The notes under the pieces were generated by a model, which saw nothing but the letters and a program-made list of their open reading frames with translations, was not told where the DNA came from and ran no database searches. The position numbers and the translations under genes are program-made. From assembly GCA_964621445.1 (NCBI GenBank), contig CAZUNO010000002.1, forward strand, positions 124,001 to 188,000: DNA of 64,000 bases, given 5' to 3'. The DNA is from CAZUNO01 sp964621445 [NCBI: Candidatus Hadarchaeota archaeon] (GTDB lineage: Archaea; CAYQAE01; CAYVLA01). Positions 63,501-64,000 of the stretch are shown in pieces. Every line of letters begins with the position of its first letter. Position 1 is the first letter of the stretch.

Positions 63501-64000
63501 ATGTCAGAAATCACGAAGGCGGTAATACCGGCCGCTGGCCTGGGCACCAGGCTACTTCCTGCCACTAAGTCCCAGCCCAAGGAAATGCTTCCCGTGGGAA
63601 GGAAACCCTGCATACAGTACGTCCTAGAGGAGCTTCAGGAATCGGGGATCGAGGACGCATTGGTGATAACCGGTTCCACCAAGAGGGCTATAGAGGACCA
63701 CTTCGATGAGAATCTATTGCTGAGAACGGAATTGATCGCCGGAAACAAGACCGCACTTCTGAAGCACCTATCGGATATAGACTCCATAAACCTCAGAATC
63801 TGCTACATAAGACAGCCTCTGCCCACCGGCATGGCCGATGCCGTTTCCCTCTCGAAAGGCTTCGTGGATGGAGAGTCATTTGTGCTGGCCCTCGGGGACA
63901 CCATAATCGACTCGTCGAAGGAGCCGAGAATGTTGAAAAGACTAATTGATAAGCACCTGGATGTCGAACCCAGGGCTACCATTGCGGCCAAGAGAGTTTC
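63501..64000 (+). CDS. galU: UTP--glucose-1-phosphate uridylyltransferase, 3' end beyond window
   Basis: Starts MSEITKAVIPAAGLGTRLLP, the nucleotidyltransferase signature (GxGTRxxP), then SQPKEMLPVGRKPCIQYVLE and VLALGDTII with the metal Asp. It fits GalU over RmlA by PKEML and length so far. Supplies UDP-glucose to the epimerase-like protein and glycan genes. Truncated at the window end. Confidence 0.85.
   Translation, partial: MSEITKAVIPAAGLGTRLLPATKSQPKEMLPVGRKPCIQYVLEELQESGIEDALVITGSTKRAIEDHFDENLLLRTELIAGNKTALLKHLSDIDSINLRICYIRQPLPTGMADAVSLSKGFVDGESFVLALGDTIIDSSKEPRMLKRLIDKHLDVEPRATIAAKRV

Noticed and set aside
1-64000. CRISPR arrays, rRNA genes, integrase-attachment sites
   Set aside because: No regular spacer-repeat array, no rRNA core sequence and no second tRNA or tRNA-end duplication were found by eye.

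Overview
The window reads as archaeal, most likely an uncultured euryarchaeon of Thermoplasmatota type. The domain call rests on a UPF0147 protein, an SSSCA1-type zinc ribbon, TATA-box promoters with very short leaders, a tRNA split by introns with bulge-helix-bulge splice sites, DUF835 membrane proteins beside a KaiC-like ATPase, and an ORFan-rich secretome. The rank below archaea is inference from gene content. Many neighbouring genes overlap by a few bases, which points to dense translationally coupled operons.

Layout. 1-4.2 kb: zinc ribbon and UPF0147 back to back, then a sugar isomerase, a frameshifted Gfo/Idh oxidoreductase and a DUF3604/PHP hydrolase. 4.2-8.1 kb: a RecA-fold protein without a P-loop, a tRNA-Gln(CUG) with two introns, and the glmS plus alternate-GlmU pair for UDP-GlcNAc synthesis. 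8.1-18.9 kb: an HTH regulator with an acidic calcium-type loop, a zinc alcohol dehydrogenase, a full-size alpha-2-macroglobulin, a slipin, a DegT aminotransferase, a PEF-tailed secreted protein and an AEC transporter. 18.9-23.5 kb: a tight five-gene operon (M24-fold protein, LarA, amidohydrolase, YjbQ, PfkB kinase). 23.6-27.8 kb: a four-gene ABC-2 exporter module, a divergent anchored protein and a decayed gene. 27.8-36.8 kb: peptidase, zinc finger, URO-D and Gfo/Idh genes, the first GATase1-like membrane protein, a DUF6379-like protein, DegT, flavin reductase and a polysaccharide flippase.

37-44.6 kb is a signalling block: a multi-PAS histidine kinase, two DUF835 membrane proteins, a KaiC-like ATPase, a response regulator and a transposase remnant. 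45-49.1 kb holds three more GATase1-like membrane proteins and a fifth lies at 61.2-62.5 kb. 49.2-53.5 kb is a five-gene PAPS cluster (RHH regulator, ATP sulfurylase, DHH phosphoesterase, alkaline-phosphatase-fold enzyme, APS kinase). The remainder has a CNNM-like protein, a formyl-THF cyclo-ligase family protein, a large glycoside-hydrolase-like protein, a metallo-hydrolase, a lone pyruvate-kinase C-domain, a sugar epimerase, an aldo/keto reductase, hexulose-6-phosphate synthase and the start of galU.

Most genes fit cell-surface glycan building (GlmS, alternate GlmU, epimerase, DegT, flippase, GalU, PAPS supply), scavenging of unusual sugars and acids (Gfo/Idh, isomerase, PHP, LarA, PfkB, GH-like) and a surface made of large secreted or anchored proteins. 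The best candidate for an undescribed system is the family of five membrane-anchored proteins with a GATase1-like (ThuA/DUF1355-type) outer domain and a strongly conserved juxtamembrane module. The two-intron tRNA is the clearest single oddity.
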